A stretch of DNA of 64,000 nucleotides from Amyloporia xantha (GCA_036971615.1 JAYKKR010000030.1:186001-250000); one strand, 5' to 3'; positions 12,411 to 23,368 are shown, numbered from the stretch's first letter. Translations and numbers: made by a program. Notes: generated by a model not told the origin, from the sequence alone.

Positions 12411-13374
12411 TAGAAGAGGACAGTGCCTGCAGGATACCAGCCTCCCTTCATCCACACCCAGCTTATATCCTCCTCCCATCCTGTCTTCTCACGCCTAATC
12501 CCCGACCGTCTCCCCGTCGCCATCCAGATCCCCGCCTCGCTGACCCTAGCGTACGACACACACCGCAACCGGCCCGATCTTGGCAGGCCGTGGACAATGC
12601 ACGTCCGTGTTCGCGTCTCGTATGCGAAATGCGCGCGCTCGCGAACATTCCCCGTGGAAACGTCTCCGCGCGCGTATTTCGAAGCGCCATTGATGCGATT
12701 ACGGACCTGTCGGTAGCCCGCGCCCGGGCGCGTTCGTGATGCCCTTGGCGCGCGCCGCTCAAGGAAGGTGGGTACGAGGAGGACATGTAGCGTGTCCGCG
12801 AACGTCCTGTCGTGTCCCCTTCGTCCGCGTAGCCCTGAACGGCCTGGCCAGCGAGGGTTTCGCTGCTACGTGTCCGGTCAGTACGTGCGCGGGCAGATGG
12901 ACCGCAAGCACTCACCGACTTCGCACTGCATGCCAATCCTGAGCCGTGCAGAAGCCCAGCATCCGTCCGCCTCGCTAGCAACGCTGTGACTCGCCTACTC
13001 AGCGCATCCGTACAGATCACTGAATGGCAGACAGCGCCGCGTCGGGATGACATACTGAAACGAAAGACGATCAGTACGTTGATGTTCTTACAGCTGACAG
13101 GTTCCAGAATCGATCACCCGTGCGTAAATCGGCTTTACGCGCCTCGGAGGAACTCGCCGTTCTTCCGGCCAATGCATTGCGTTGTCCGGGATGGTAAGCT
13201 CGTCCATTACACACTGCTGCTCCGCTGAACAGCTCGCGCAGCGTACAGTTGACCTGTCTTTCACTGTCCTCTATCATGTCTCGCAGCCGCTCTGCCCAGG
13301 GTGAGCCTCTCCGTGTTTGGACGAATTCGTACGAGATCTCCAGACGGCCTACCACGACCTACACGGGCTCGTCC

Positions 13375-14580
13375 TCTTGTCACCCGAGTGCATAGATCAC
13401 ACAGCCGTCTGACAGACGGCATGACAGCCGTGACCTGAGAGTGTTCGGTCAGACAATTCAATGCTTACGGACGGACGACGTACTTACCGAAGAAGGCGGC
13501 GAACGGTTGCTGAGTACGGCAGGCGAAGCCATGCGTGCTCGTCGCGCACGAAGGTTCGTATGACAGGTCGATCGAACGTCATGGCAGCAAGAAGCAACGC
13601 TGCCTCGAGCGGACTTTCGGACAATCAGAACGAGGCGAATACGTACGTACGTACGTCCTGAAACACGGCGGAGCTACATCCGCAATCGACTCGGATGTGA
13701 TCGAGCGCCGACTCGCGGTACTGGACGTATCGTGTCTCGTCAGACGTCATTGAGATATTCATGCAGCGAACGTGCAGCACGCATGACGACTACACAAGGA
13801 TCGTGATTCATTACGCTGTAGAAATACACAGAGGTATCTAATTTCTGTACACAGGTGGAGAAGCATATCAGTGTTCCAAAATGAATGGCTTCCGTTCAAT
13901 GAATGGGCGTACATTACAACGTTTGCAACTTGAATTCGGACGTTCGATGCCCATTGCTCGGAAGCTGCAATGGGACGGGCACTGGTTGGTTCTCTCGTCA
14001 CCTGAGTACAAGGCTCTCACGGCCGTCTGACAGAACTTCGGCACAATAACTACAATGCGAGGTCAGAAGGCTTACGGCTTACGGACGGAGGACGTACCTG
14101 CCAGAGAAGGCGACGAGCGGTTTCAAACCGAGTAGGGCAGGCGAAGCTAGTCGTCCTTGTCTCCCAAGAAGGTCCGCACGACAGGCGGACCGAACGTCAC
14201 GGCAGCAACAACGAACGCCGCCTCTGAGCGGACGCCGGAAAATGAGAAAAAGACAAATACGTACATATCTTTGAAACACGGCGAGGCTGCATCCGCAATC
14301 AATGCGATCGAGCGCTGGATGTATTGCGTACATGTTCTCCTTGGCCTGTGTCCGACGTCATCGAGATATTCTCAGCAAGAATGCAGCGGCACACATCACG
14401 CCTACAAGGTTACAAGGATCGTGCGCCTTGATCCAGTATGCTGTAGTAGAAATTCACGGGAGGTATCTACATTCTGTACACAGGTAGAGAAACATATTAG
14501 TGTCCCAAAATGAATGGATTCCGTTCAATGAATGGACGTACATTGATGTCCATTTGCTCAGAACCTGCAATGGGACAGGT
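13375..14580. repeat. Degenerate tandem direct repeat, about 600-bp unit, two units
   Basis: Unit 1 (about 13375-13985) and unit 2 (about 13986-14580) align along their whole length with many substitutions. Shared landmarks include CTTACGGACGGA, AATACGTAC, CATTGAGATATTC/CATCGAGATATTC, TCTGTACACAGGT and TTCCGTTCAATGAATGG, all in the same order. No protein frame is kept across both units. The repeat is probably a decayed mobile element or an old local duplication. Confidence 0.7.
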
Positions 14581-15187
14581 GACTGGGGTGCTGCCACTAA
14601 AGAAAGATCGGCGCACGCAGGTTGATTCTGTTAGGATAATGAGAGCACTGATTGGAACACTCTTGCGAGCATTTCAAGATGTCCAGCTGCGAAAAGGGAT
14701 GAATGCCGCGACATGGATGATCTCCCGTCGAGAATGCCATGCCAGTGGCCTTGATGAGGATCCCACCAGCATCAAAGGATGCAGGTACATGCCGTAGCAT
14801 CGCAAATACATAGAAGTTGTATTTACTTTTCGAGCGCAGTGCGAAAGCTAATTCCACAGCTGTCCTTGAACGTGAGTCGGCACTGGCAGAAGCCAAGGAC
14901 GAGAAAAATACTTGCCCAAAGATTACAGAGACACTCGGATGCTGTAACAGTAATAACAACAATTTGTTGCGTCCCACGTTTGAAAGGATGATAGTATTGA
15001 GAGGACATATACTTGAGATTGAGAATGGACATCTGAGTCGAAACTGTGGCTGATGCCGGTCAGTGTCTATCTCCGATCACATCGATCACTATCCTTATCA
15101 GGCTCCTGCCCATCCGCACTTCAGGAGTTGGGGGGCCCATCCGAGGGTGGTACTCTATGCTGTATCCTAGAATAGCGCGCACGTGAA
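14581..15187. other. No gene recognised
   Basis: Sequence between the tandem repeat and the LTR element. Short frames exist on both strands but nothing is recognisable. Confidence 0.35.
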
Positions 15188-15192
15188 CATCA

Positions 15193-15408
15193 TGTCAGCA
15201 GAATGAATGGAAGATATGATCTGAGAGAGCGCAAAGATGAGAAGCGAGAGGACACGAGAGGGCACAGACACCGACACCGACACCTAAGGCTCACAAGAAG
15301 TCGCGGAAGCAAGCGAACTGTATTCGAAGGAGGCCGTCGCGGATCGCGCTGGCCGTGTATGTACGTATTTGTACTACGGCGCTTAGCGCGCGAACGTCTA
15401 CTCTAACA
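15193..15408 (-). repeat. Long terminal repeat, 3' copy
   Basis: 216 bases. On the plus strand it reads TGTCAGCAGAATG...CTCTAACA. It lies downstream of gag in the direction of transcription. It appears identical to the other LTR. The 67-codon plus-strand frame inside it is an artefact of the repeat. Confidence 0.92.
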
Positions 15409-15463
15409 CTCCCACTACGTGAGCACGCTAAAAACTCCCACTGAACCAAATAAGTAAAAAATA

Positions 15464-16519
15464 TCAAATCAGTTGGACAAAATCAACGGGACTGAGATCA
15501 TAAGCATTGGGGGAAGGTGTGCGAGATCGAGAATGTGGAAGACGAGAATTAGGATAACGTGGAGAAGCAGGAGGTGAGTCCAAAGATTCAATAACAACGT
15601 GATGAGCAGAAGCAGAAGCGTACGTAACACTGGGATCCAGACCGTCCTGCGCCAACCGAGCACGCTCACCAGAATTCCAACCCATCGCCCAATCCTTCAC
15701 ATGTTGAGGCATGTCATACATGCAGCGAGCAGCGATATGACCAGGTCGACCACAGCGATGACACGTACCATCATTGTTCGTGTCGCACCAATGATAGCCT
15801 TTTTCATCAACCAGAAAGTTTGAGGAACTCCGCTGACCTGATCCACTTCTCCCCCTTGTTCCACGGAACCCCCTTCCACCATCTCGAGCAGCAAGAGCAG
15901 TGTCGAAATTGGACTCGGACTTGATATGCATGCCAACGTCATGGCTGACAGCGATCGCAGATCCAGCGAGGACAGACTTGATCGTAGCGAGATCGGGTTC
16001 AGTAGACTGAGAGAGGAGAGTCGCACGAATGACATGGTAGGAAGGATGAAGGTTCATCAAAATGATGTCCTTGATCTCGGTGTCCTCGACGGTGTGGCCG
16101 ATAGCTTTGAGCTGTGCCGCAGCGATCGTGACAGCCTGGATGTAGACATCCATGGGCTTGCTGGGATCATGGACAGCACCGTAAAGTGCCTTCCGCAACT
16201 CCACACGACGAGCCATAGTGGAGCTCTCGAACTTCTTCTTCAGCGCCGCAAATGCAGTCGACCCCGAATTCTCCCCCTCAACAAGATGCTGCAAATCCTT
16301 GCTCACCAAGGCCCAGATTATAGGCAGAGCTCCTTCATTCTTCTTCACCCACTCCTCATCCTTAGACGCAGGCCTCGACTCCGTCCCATCAACAATCCCA
16401 TGACTCCCACTCACTCGAAAGACCATCATGATCTGGCTTCTCCATTGATGCCAGTTCTTGTCGGTCAGAGGATCGACCTTAGCCATGAGGAGGCTAATAG
16501 TGCCAGATGAAGTCGACAT
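15464..16519 (-). CDS. Gag polyprotein with one CCHC zinc knuckle
   Basis: One intact frame of 351 aa without introns. The N-terminal third has the copia-type gag pattern (LTDKNWHQWRSQIMMVF, then VDGT). A middle helix-rich part follows (RRVELRKALYGAV, then DTEIKDIILMNLHPSYH), like the UBN2/gag-polypeptide family. A zinc knuckle CHRCGRPGHIAARC fits C-x2-C-x4-H-x4-C and is preceded by an Arg/Gly-rich basic stretch. The C-terminal 80 residues are Ser/Pro-rich, and the frame stops about 55 bases before the 3' LTR. Known Gag proteins of this type form the particle that packages element RNA. With no pol on this copy, polymerase and integrase would have to come from another element. Confidence 0.9.
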   Translation of the reverse strand: MSTSSGTISLLMAKVDPLTDKNWHQWRSQIMMVFRVSGSHGIVDGTESRPASKDEEWVKKNEGALPIIWALVSKDLQHLVEGENSGSTAFAALKKKFESSTMARRVELRKALYGAVHDPSKPMDVYIQAVTIAAAQLKAIGHTVEDTEIKDIILMNLHPSYHVIRATLLSQSTEPDLATIKSVLAGSAIAVSHDVGMHIKSESNFDTALAARDGGRGFRGTRGRSGSGQRSSSNFLVDEKGYHWCDTNNDGTCHRCGRPGHIAARCMYDMPQHVKDWAMGWNSGERARLAQDGLDPSVTYASASAHHVVIESLDSPPASPRYPNSRLPHSRSRTPSPNAYDLSPVDFVQLI

Positions 16520-16584
16520 AGTGGATGGATGGATTGTTGATCGCAGTAGATAGAAATGTAAAAGATTGTCTCAGATCAGAGGAG

Positions 16585-16600
16585 CACGGGGCTCATAACC
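16585..16600 (-). other. Primer-binding site for half of initiator tRNA-Met
   Basis: Directly next to the 5' LTR the minus strand reads GGTTATGAGCCCCGTG. Its complement ends in GGGCTCATAACC, which is the anticodon stem and loop of eukaryotic initiator tRNA-Met (anticodon CAU). This matches the known copia-type strategy of priming with a 5' half-tRNA rather than with the tRNA 3' end. Confidence 0.75.
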
Positions 16601-16816
16601 TGTCAGCAGAATGAATGGAAGATATGATCTGAGAGAGCGCAAAGATGAGAAGCGAGAGGACACGAGAGGGCACAGACACCGACACCGACACCTAAGGCTC
16701 ACAAGAAGTCGCGGAAGCAAGCGAACTGTATTCGAAGGAGGCCGTCGCGGATCGCGCTGGCCGTGTATGTACGTATTTGTACTACGGCGCTTAGCGCGCG
16801 AACGTCTACTCTAACA
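16601..16816 (-). repeat. Long terminal repeat, 5' copy
   Basis: 216 bases, apparently identical to the copy at 15193-15408. It precedes gag in the direction of transcription. The target duplication CATCA follows at 16817-16821. Confidence 0.92.
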
Positions 16817-16844
16817 CATCAGGTGACATACACGTGACCAATTC

Positions 16845-17420
16845 AAACTCCCCACTCTTATCCCCCTCCAACTCCCTACGGCGGCTGGCAGAAAACATGA
16901 GTAAACAACGGCGACCGGGCTGCAAAGATCCTCGATCAGGAAGGAGGTACCGCCGATGAAATGCTATTTTCCTCAGTAGCATAGGGCTCAGACTGCACTG
17001 GAAGACACTAGGACTTTGCTATGTCTCTGTATTTTTTCCTGTGTCCTCTCAGATATGATATGCTTACTTATAAAGCACAAATACATTTATTTGTCCCTTC
17101 TTCCGCACTTTCTTGACTACAACTCAAGTGTATTCGCCAATCTGGAAGCATTGAAGAGTCTCCATCGGGGGGTTTTCCCATCATTGAAGCAGAGGTATGA
17201 TTCATACCTGCATAGCAATTTTTGTATATGCTCAAAAGGGCTAAAACCAGTTCATTCACCATCCCATTCAGTCTCGAGCACCTACGCCCACAAGCCGCCA
17301 CCAGAAATCCTGGGGCCACCACCTTCCAAATTGAGGCGACGCCCCTCCGCGCCCCGTTGTTTACTCGTGTTTTCTGCCAGCCGCTGTAGGGAGTTGGGGG
17401 CAAATAAGAGTGGGGAGTTT
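16845..17420. mobile_element. Small inverted-repeat element (MITE-like)
   Basis: Arms at 16845-16910 and 17355-17420 are imperfect inverted repeats of about 66 bases. They contain ACTCCCCACTCTTA and the core GGCTGGCAGAAAACA. The interior (about 440 bases) has open frames but nothing that looks like a transposase. The arm core is shared with the element at 32.6-33.26 kb (GGCTGGCANAAAACA, then GTAAACAA), so both belong to one family. No clear target duplication is visible. The left end lies only about 23 bases from the LTR element. Confidence 0.75.
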
Positions 17421-18540
17421 AAAATTGACGGGGATCGAAAAATTGTGGCTGAAGTGGCGGAAGTGGCTGAACAGGATAGAGCATTGTACTACGCCCTCGG
17501 ATGAAGGCCCCCATCGACCGGAAGAAAGGGTGGGCAGGAGCCTGTATCCTTATCCGTTCTTGCGCTCCCCGTTCAACGTTCGAATCCTCTTTCTTTCTGC
17601 GCCGGACAATACGACCGTCTAATCACTTCAAAATGAATGCCCCGAGTCATGAGATCTCTGTCCGTTCACTACAGTCAATCAAAAAGTCCTCCCCTTGTTC
17701 AACTATTTCGGCGAATTCAAATGCAAGTCATTCGAGTTTTGCTAGTGGTCCGACTCGAAACAGACACAACAGATTTGAAGTACTACCTTTTGGTGTAGAA
17801 TTGTATTCCATTATATTACTTCATTTGTTTTTGCACTTGAATGTCACAGTAACACTGAACGGCGGAATTGGGTTATGCCCGTTGCTGAGGAATTACGTAC
17901 CAGATGATTGGGCGCTTGACCACTCCTGCTTGGCTGCGTGATCTACGTACAAGCCAAGCAGAAGTGGCCAGACACCCGAGAATGAAAATTATGCGAGGGA
18001 TGGAACTTTCCGGCCTGCAGGCAATATATACCAAGACTGACACCTGGTGCGTGTTCCCACTTTGCCAGCATCCCGACATTATGCCTGTCCATTACATGAC
18101 TGGTAGCATGATGTAAACGAATTATATTCCTCATGCTCTCATGCACAGTAGCGCAATCCTGATCATGGTGGATGTCTCTGACAGCGTCACATTGGCATAT
18201 TAATTCATCAATAGTAGGAAGTGCTTCGGAGCCACACAACAGGTGATTCAGATCTCTCTGTATTATGACTTGGACTTCTACTGAAAGGAGCAGACCGTGA
18301 CTGCCGACCATTCACCTGAACTTGAAGCGGATCTATGACAGAACAGTGATGACTCATCCGTATCTCCATCAGGTGGACGACTCATTCACCCTGTCAGCCT
18401 CGGATTGCTTCTCCATCGCAGTATTCTGACACGGTGAGCCATTACATCTGATTTGTTAAACACACTCTAATCTATTTCATGTAGTGACATAGCCCACGAG
18501 AATCGAAATGGACGTCGTACATAGTACAACTTACCAGCGC
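17421..18540. other. No gene recognised
   Basis: AT-richer stretch. Several frames of 60-150 codons occur but they overlap on both strands, and none resembles a known family or joins into an exon chain. Confidence 0.35.
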
Positions 18541-19060
18541 AGTCCGAGTCGACGATAGGCCCCCAATCCCATTCTGTGCCGGACGCAAAGCAGATGACTG
18601 CCAGTCATCGACTCGGAGGATGATGAATGTCTGGTGAAGTGGACGACACATGCCGTCAATTCTATCGGCAGGCGTGCGATGACTACGAGTGCGAAGGCAA
18701 CACATCCGACATGCAGGTAGGCAGCACACCCATTGTATCAGTGCGGACACCATGGACACACATGTTTGTCCAGCGGTCTATTCTCACTGTCTGCGAGGCC
18801 CCATTTCCATTCTGTGCCGGACGCTTGAAAGCGGAGGACTGCTGGAGGACGATGGACGGCCGGGCCTCGGTGAAGTGGACGAGAGTCATGAGATGCCGTG
18901 CATTCTGGGGATGAATCGTGCCGGATGACAAGTTTGTCAAGCAGATCATCACCACTGTCTGCTCAGCCCCATCTCTGTTCTGCGCCGGACGCAAAGTGGA
19001 CGACCAGTGCTGGAGCCTGAGGACGATGGACGTCTCCGGAAGTGGACGCAACGCCAACCG
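18541..19060. repeat. Three degenerate units around TTCTGTGCCGGACGC
   Basis: The phrase TTCTG(T/C)GCCGGACGC occurs at about 18570, 18813 and 18976. Each time it is followed by a variant of AAAG..GA(C/G)GACTG and preceded by CCCAT or CCCCAT. Spacing is about 243 and 163 bases. On the minus strand the units read (L/R)RPAQN(G/R).G, but no continuous gene can be built, so this is best treated as a degenerate DNA repeat. Confidence 0.5.
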
Positions 19061-19935
19061 TACCGCAGCCCGGACGACCGAGAAGGAAGTAAGCAGAGGC
19101 GACAATATACTGGACGTGCAACTCACGACTCGGAAGCTCAGAGGTGCATCGATTGTAGTGTGGTTGCTGCTGCGATGCAGACTGAACTTTGTGCAGCAGC
19201 CAACTGTTACTACTGTCCACAAGCATGTTGAACGCGTACGGTCGCTCACGTCGCGCGCCGATTGCGCCGTCCGTGGGTGGTCAGGTGATACTGGAAGTCG
19301 GACAGCAGTGAGTGCTCGGAGATAGCATGCCATATGTGGTAACTGACGTTTCATGCAGAACGCTCGGATTCGGGGTTTGCGCCGTTATCATGCATGCCAG
19401 CGTGTGTAGCAGGTGCAATGGAGAGCGAGAGACACCTGCCACCGTGACGACCAGTGACAAGACAAAGGGGAAGATGTGCGGATGGGCAGGTTGAGAGGCG
19501 CGGGAAGGGGACGGCGTCGAAGGAGGAGCATCGAGGGGAGGCACGTTGATGGGACGGGGCAGAGAGGCGAACAACGACGGGAGACAGTGACAGAGGGAGA
19601 AAGATGGTGGAGGATGTCGAGGGAGGAACGCGAGGGGGAGACGGGGTTGTCAAGTAAGGAGCACGAAGAGGAGAGGGGGTGAGGAAGGACGTCGGGGGAA
19701 GACAAGAACGTGAAGGGGAGCGCGGCAGGGTGTCGAGGGAGGGACAGCAAGGGGAGGGACGTCGGGGAGGGTTAGCAAGGGGAGAGGCAACTTTCGATTT
19801 TTTGCTGGACGGTCGTTGGCAGCGGTCCGTCTTGTATGCGTGCGCGTCCGGACATCGAATGCACGAGACAGTGTGCGCGCGGTCGTCCGACTCGAGCTCT
19901 GGAGGCACACGTCGACGGCCACCACAGGCCATGAC
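19061..19935. other. No gene recognised; purine/pyrimidine-biased tract
   Basis: From about 19470 to 19790 the plus strand is strongly purine-rich (GAGGGG and GGGAGG repeats), producing long open frames that are composition artefacts. Nothing else is recognised up to the edge of the right duplicate. Confidence 0.4.
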
Positions 19936-22900
19936 ACGGTGTCTATAAGTTGGCTCTGCCTCCTTCCGCAACCATCCGATAAGCATAAAATTTGGTTTGA
20001 AGCTCCTATTTTAGAGCATTTTGAAAAAGACTGTCGACTCAGATTTTGCGATTTCGTGCTGAGGAAAAAACAGGACGTTGCGCAAGTCGCGTTTTACACC
20101 CATGAGCCTCGAAATTCGCTATAGATCGGCACATCGGGCCAGATATGTCGCGCCGGAACAGCTCCGAGGAGAGTACAACAACATATCGTATCGTTATTTT
20201 TAGCTAGGATTGTAGAGCAGACGGAGATGCACAGAAACATCTGTCACCTCTGAATGTGGGGTAAATGTGGAGACCCAGGCCGAAAACCAGAAACCGTTGG
20301 AAACCCAGGTCCACTGATAGCACTGATCAACGAAGCTCAAGTGTTCAGGCTAGATGGCTCAGCCTGGAAGGTAAAGTCAGTCGAATCTCACTCAAACTAT
20401 TGCTTCACGTACTACAATTCTGTGCCAGTACGGAGATGTCCAGCACGAGTGTTGGATAATGCATGATGAGTACTGAGTATTAAAAGTCGACTTCGACGAG
20501 TGATGAATGAAACGAGCATCAAGCTAGAATGATATGCAGCACAAACGATAACGAAAACAGTATGGACCATGGACGTGCACGAACGATGACGGTGACTAGA
20601 TGCGAGAGTGAGGAACAAGGAATGAGGAGCGATAGATGCAAGCGACATGGAGAATGCGAGGCGAGACAATATGCGACAGGAGATGAACAGCGACGAGATG
20701 AGAGGTGGCTAGATAAACGAGACCAAATGCAAACCCGCAGGCACCACATCCGACGAGCAGAGAGAAAGAGAGAGAAGAAACGCGGCCCCTGGCCAACGGC
20801 AGAGAATTTTGGTGCGCCTGGACTTCTTCACAGTCACCGCGTCCCCGCCCCCGCACCGGCACCGCCAATCGTGCCTATACTCCGTCTCCGCAGCTTCATC
20901 GTCAGCTCTTTCGCCTTCCCCCTCCACCCCTTCTCCTTTTCCGTGCATCCGCCCATGCTCACCCGACTCTCCTTCGCCTTCAGGGTCCCCTGCGCAAACG
21001 CCACGGTCGTCCCCGCGCGCGAGCGGCCTGCCTTTCCCTCCCTCTCCCTCTCGCCCTCCCCACCTGCTCCCTCCTCCCTCTCACTCTCGGCATCGACATT
21101 CACCGTAGCTTCCTCCACCTTCACCCCGATCATAAGCCCCGCGCCACCATTGTTCACGAGCACGTCGCGCGAGCGTGTCTTGCTCCGCGAGAGACGCCGG
21201 CTGAACGCCTTGCTGAGCGACTGCCGCCCCGCGAACGTCGCCATCTGGACGACTTGCGTCTCGTCGGGCACATCGTGGTGGGCAGAGAGCGCGGACGGGT
21301 CGAGGCTGGAGGAGGCAGGGAGGGAGGCGAGAGAGTCGGCGCTACTTGCCTGGCTCGAGAGAAGCTGTTCAGATGAGGAAAGAGAATGGCAGAGGGAGGA
21401 CTCACATGTACTTGCGCTTGGTAGAATGTCGGCTTTCGCACGACGTATGATGCTACAGGGGCCGGTGCGTCAGATAGCTTGCTCAAGCCGTCTGTTGAAG
21501 GGTCCGTGCTCTATGGACCATAGTTAGCCAAAGAACGAGCGAATGTGGCGTGCGAAGACAACCCAAGGCATTTAATTCAGTCCGAATAACGCCTTCGGCC
21601 AGACGGCATTTGGTATTTGGATTTAGTAGTGTTACCGGGTAATGTAACAGTGACTCAAGGCCACGGAGTAGCTGCCTTGGACTGCCCAAGGTTCATCAAC
21701 GTAGCCTTCACCCAGTCCAAGGCACCTCATAGCCAAGATCTCGTGCTGGCAAGTCAAGGCGCGCCTTGACTCAAGGTCACCTTCCGTCTCAGCAACACTA
21801 ACCCACGGACCGCGCGTCAGATATATCGTCTCGCTTCCCGTCTACTAAGCCGTCCTCGGGCCCGAGACAATAGAGAGCACTGTCGGACCAGCACATGCAC
21901 GCGGAGAAAGAGCGCGTTCCACTCATGACCATTCCTTAGAAGGAACACGCGAGACCTGTCACTCACCTGTCCGAACCTAGACACCGACACGCTACCTCTC
22001 CTGCGTTCCTGCGGAAGACGTGTCACTGCCGTCGTCGACGGCGTGGATGGCGAGGCACTCCCATTGCCCGCGGTCTGGGAATGTGAACGCGCGAGGACCT
22101 CCGCCTCCGCCAGCGCCTGGGCCCTAGCGCGCCGCTCTGTCTCCTCCTCGACACGCTGAAAGATCTGCGGGACGCGTGAGCGCCGTATGCAGTGCGCTGA
22201 CGATGACGCGACTGACCTGTTCGATTCGCTCGGAACGCTCACAAGTCTCCATGGTGCAGATTTGGGCAGGCGCTGCGCGACGAGTCGACCTAGAGGGCGT
22301 GTCGTGGTGAAGGGGAGTTCCACGAACCTTGGACGGTGCACATCGAAGAAATACTTGCCCTCCATCACGGCCAGCTGCCGCAGCCGATGGATCTCGTCCT
22401 GAACGCGTCTGAATCGCCTGCATTCCCAGCCCCCTGTTCCGGGCCTGGCCTTCCTCTTCTCGCTTGTTTCACCCAATTGGTCAGAACCTTCCGCCGGGAG
22501 GGAGGCGCCCGCACGCCAGTCAGAGGAACAGATGGGGTCCTATGGGTTCACTTTGTTCCCCGGAAGAATGAGAACATGGCCGCTGAGATGTGCTAACCGT
22601 TCCGCTGTCTGAACAGCCATATATCCATCGAGAGGGATGAGAGAAAGAGAGTGAAACTTAAAGGCAGTCAGTTCCGCCATGGGCACGTGAAAGAGTTGCC
22701 GCCGCCTATCATTGGCTGGCGTCGCGACAGAGGCCGAAGAGGTTTCTGGTCTTTCCACCGGGGGAACCAGTGAATTTTGACTTGGAATTTCGAACAGAAA
22801 TCGAAGTATCGATTTTACTGGACTTTTTCACCTCCTGGACGCGCCACGGAACCCAATTTACACTCTAAACGACAGCCTGTGAAGAAGGGACAGGTTCGAC

Positions 22901-23245
22901 GACGACGATGTTCTCCACCGCCTACCTCCCGCACGTCCTCTATTCCCTCGCGCTCACCTCTATCAGCATCCACCTCCTCCGCCAACGTAATGATGCCGAA
23001 ACCACACGCGCCCAGGTCGCAGCGCAGATATCCATTCTCGAGGACACCGCGGCGCGACTGCGATCGGGGGAGGCCATACCCGAGCGCGAGCTGGAGCGGC
23101 TGAAGAAGCTGGCGCGGAGTCAGCGTGAGCCGGGAGTGCTGGTGCTGTCGGAGCATGGCGAGCAGAAGGAGCAAATTGGGTGGAAGGAGGTGCTGCTGGG
23201 AAGGAAACAAGGTCCGATGGACGGAGCAGCGAAGGCGAGGGCGGA
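19936..23245. repeat. Segmental duplication, right copy
   Basis: Direct copy of 7132-10375, about 12.8 kb away. This copy keeps the 77 bases deleted from the left one and continues at its right end into the second exon of the short gene, so it is more likely the source locus. Both copies share the long intron insert. Confidence 0.9.
20834..22252 (-). CDS. Conserved four-exon protein of unknown function, right copy
   Basis: Exons are 22252-22217, 22164-21967, 21510-21406 and 21364-20834, all phase 0, giving about 289 aa. Donors are GTCAGT, GTGAGT and GTGAGT; acceptors are GCAG, ATAG and ACAG. The protein is nearly identical to that of the left copy. It has a charged helical start (VEEETERRARAQALAEAE), a Ser/Thr-rich middle (TAGNGSASPSTPSTTAV), the segment YVVRKPTFYQAQVH, then ETQVVQMATFAGRQ and a basic, Gly/Glu-rich tail. 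No catalytic motif, signal peptide or membrane segment is seen. The match between copies across introns as well as exons means conservation alone does not prove coding; the clean phase-0 splicing does support it. Confidence 0.62.
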
Positions 23246-23368
23246 GGAGTGGGATCGGCGGGATCTCGAGAGGGGTGAGTTCTGTCTCGCTGTTGTCTTT
23301 CGCTGTCATCTGATTATGCCCGGGGCCGTACAGTGCGGAAGGAGGTGGGAGAGAATGCGAAGAGCTGA
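22908..23368 (+). CDS. Short protein with N-terminal hydrophobic segment and coiled coil
   Basis: Exon 1 is 22908-23274 and exon 2 is 23334-23368, separated by a GTGAGT...ACAG intron, giving 133 aa. The N-terminus (MFSTAYLPHVLYSLALTSIS) is hydrophobic and could be a signal anchor. It is followed by a predicted coiled coil (QRNDAETTRAQVAAQISIL) and a charged C-terminal half (GWKEVLLGRKQGP). The end reads RKEVGENAKS. The protein resembles small conserved hypotheticals of basidiomycetes, but I do not know a function. It is the intact partner of the broken copy at 10111-10375. Confidence 0.7.

Larger units (their letters stand above)
10376..13374. other. Repeat-rich stretch without a recognisable gene
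   Basis: GC-rich sequence with many short overlapping frames and no family match. It includes a short direct repeat at 10389-10461 and a GGGGAT microsatellite at 12374-12410. Phrases such as GTCCGGCC and ACGTACGTAC recur, which suggests degenerate repeats rather than genes. Confidence 0.4.
15188..16821 (-). mobile_element. Non-autonomous LTR retrotransposon coding only for Gag (TR-GAG-like)
   Basis: The element proper is 15193-16816 (1624 bases), flanked on both sides by the 5-base target duplication CATCA (15188-15192 and 16817-16821). Two 216-base long terminal repeats look identical and have TG...CA ends. Between them is a single open frame, on the minus strand, for a Gag protein. Protease, integrase, reverse transcriptase and RNase H are all absent. 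In the direction of transcription the primer site follows the first LTR directly and a short purine tract (GTGGGAG) precedes the second. Identical LTRs and an intact TSD imply a recent insertion, so an autonomous copia-type partner should exist elsewhere in the genome. This layout matches the TR-GAG class described in plants. Confidence 0.9.

Noticed and set aside
15203..15406. 67-codon plus-strand frame, repeated exactly at 16611-16814
   Set aside because: It lies wholly within the LTRs, so its repetition reflects the LTR and not a gene.
17016..17504. 162-codon frame overlapping the inverted-repeat element as a transposase
   Set aside because: No catalytic motif or similarity to any transposase, and the frame runs out through the right arm.
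19470..19790. Long open frames on both strands
   Set aside because: They arise from a purine-rich strand bias that removes stop codons; there is no family match or splice structure.
22253..22476. Longer N-terminus for the duplicated four-exon gene
   Set aside because: The upstream frame contains different indels in the two copies and is not conserved, while the Met at 22252 is present in both.
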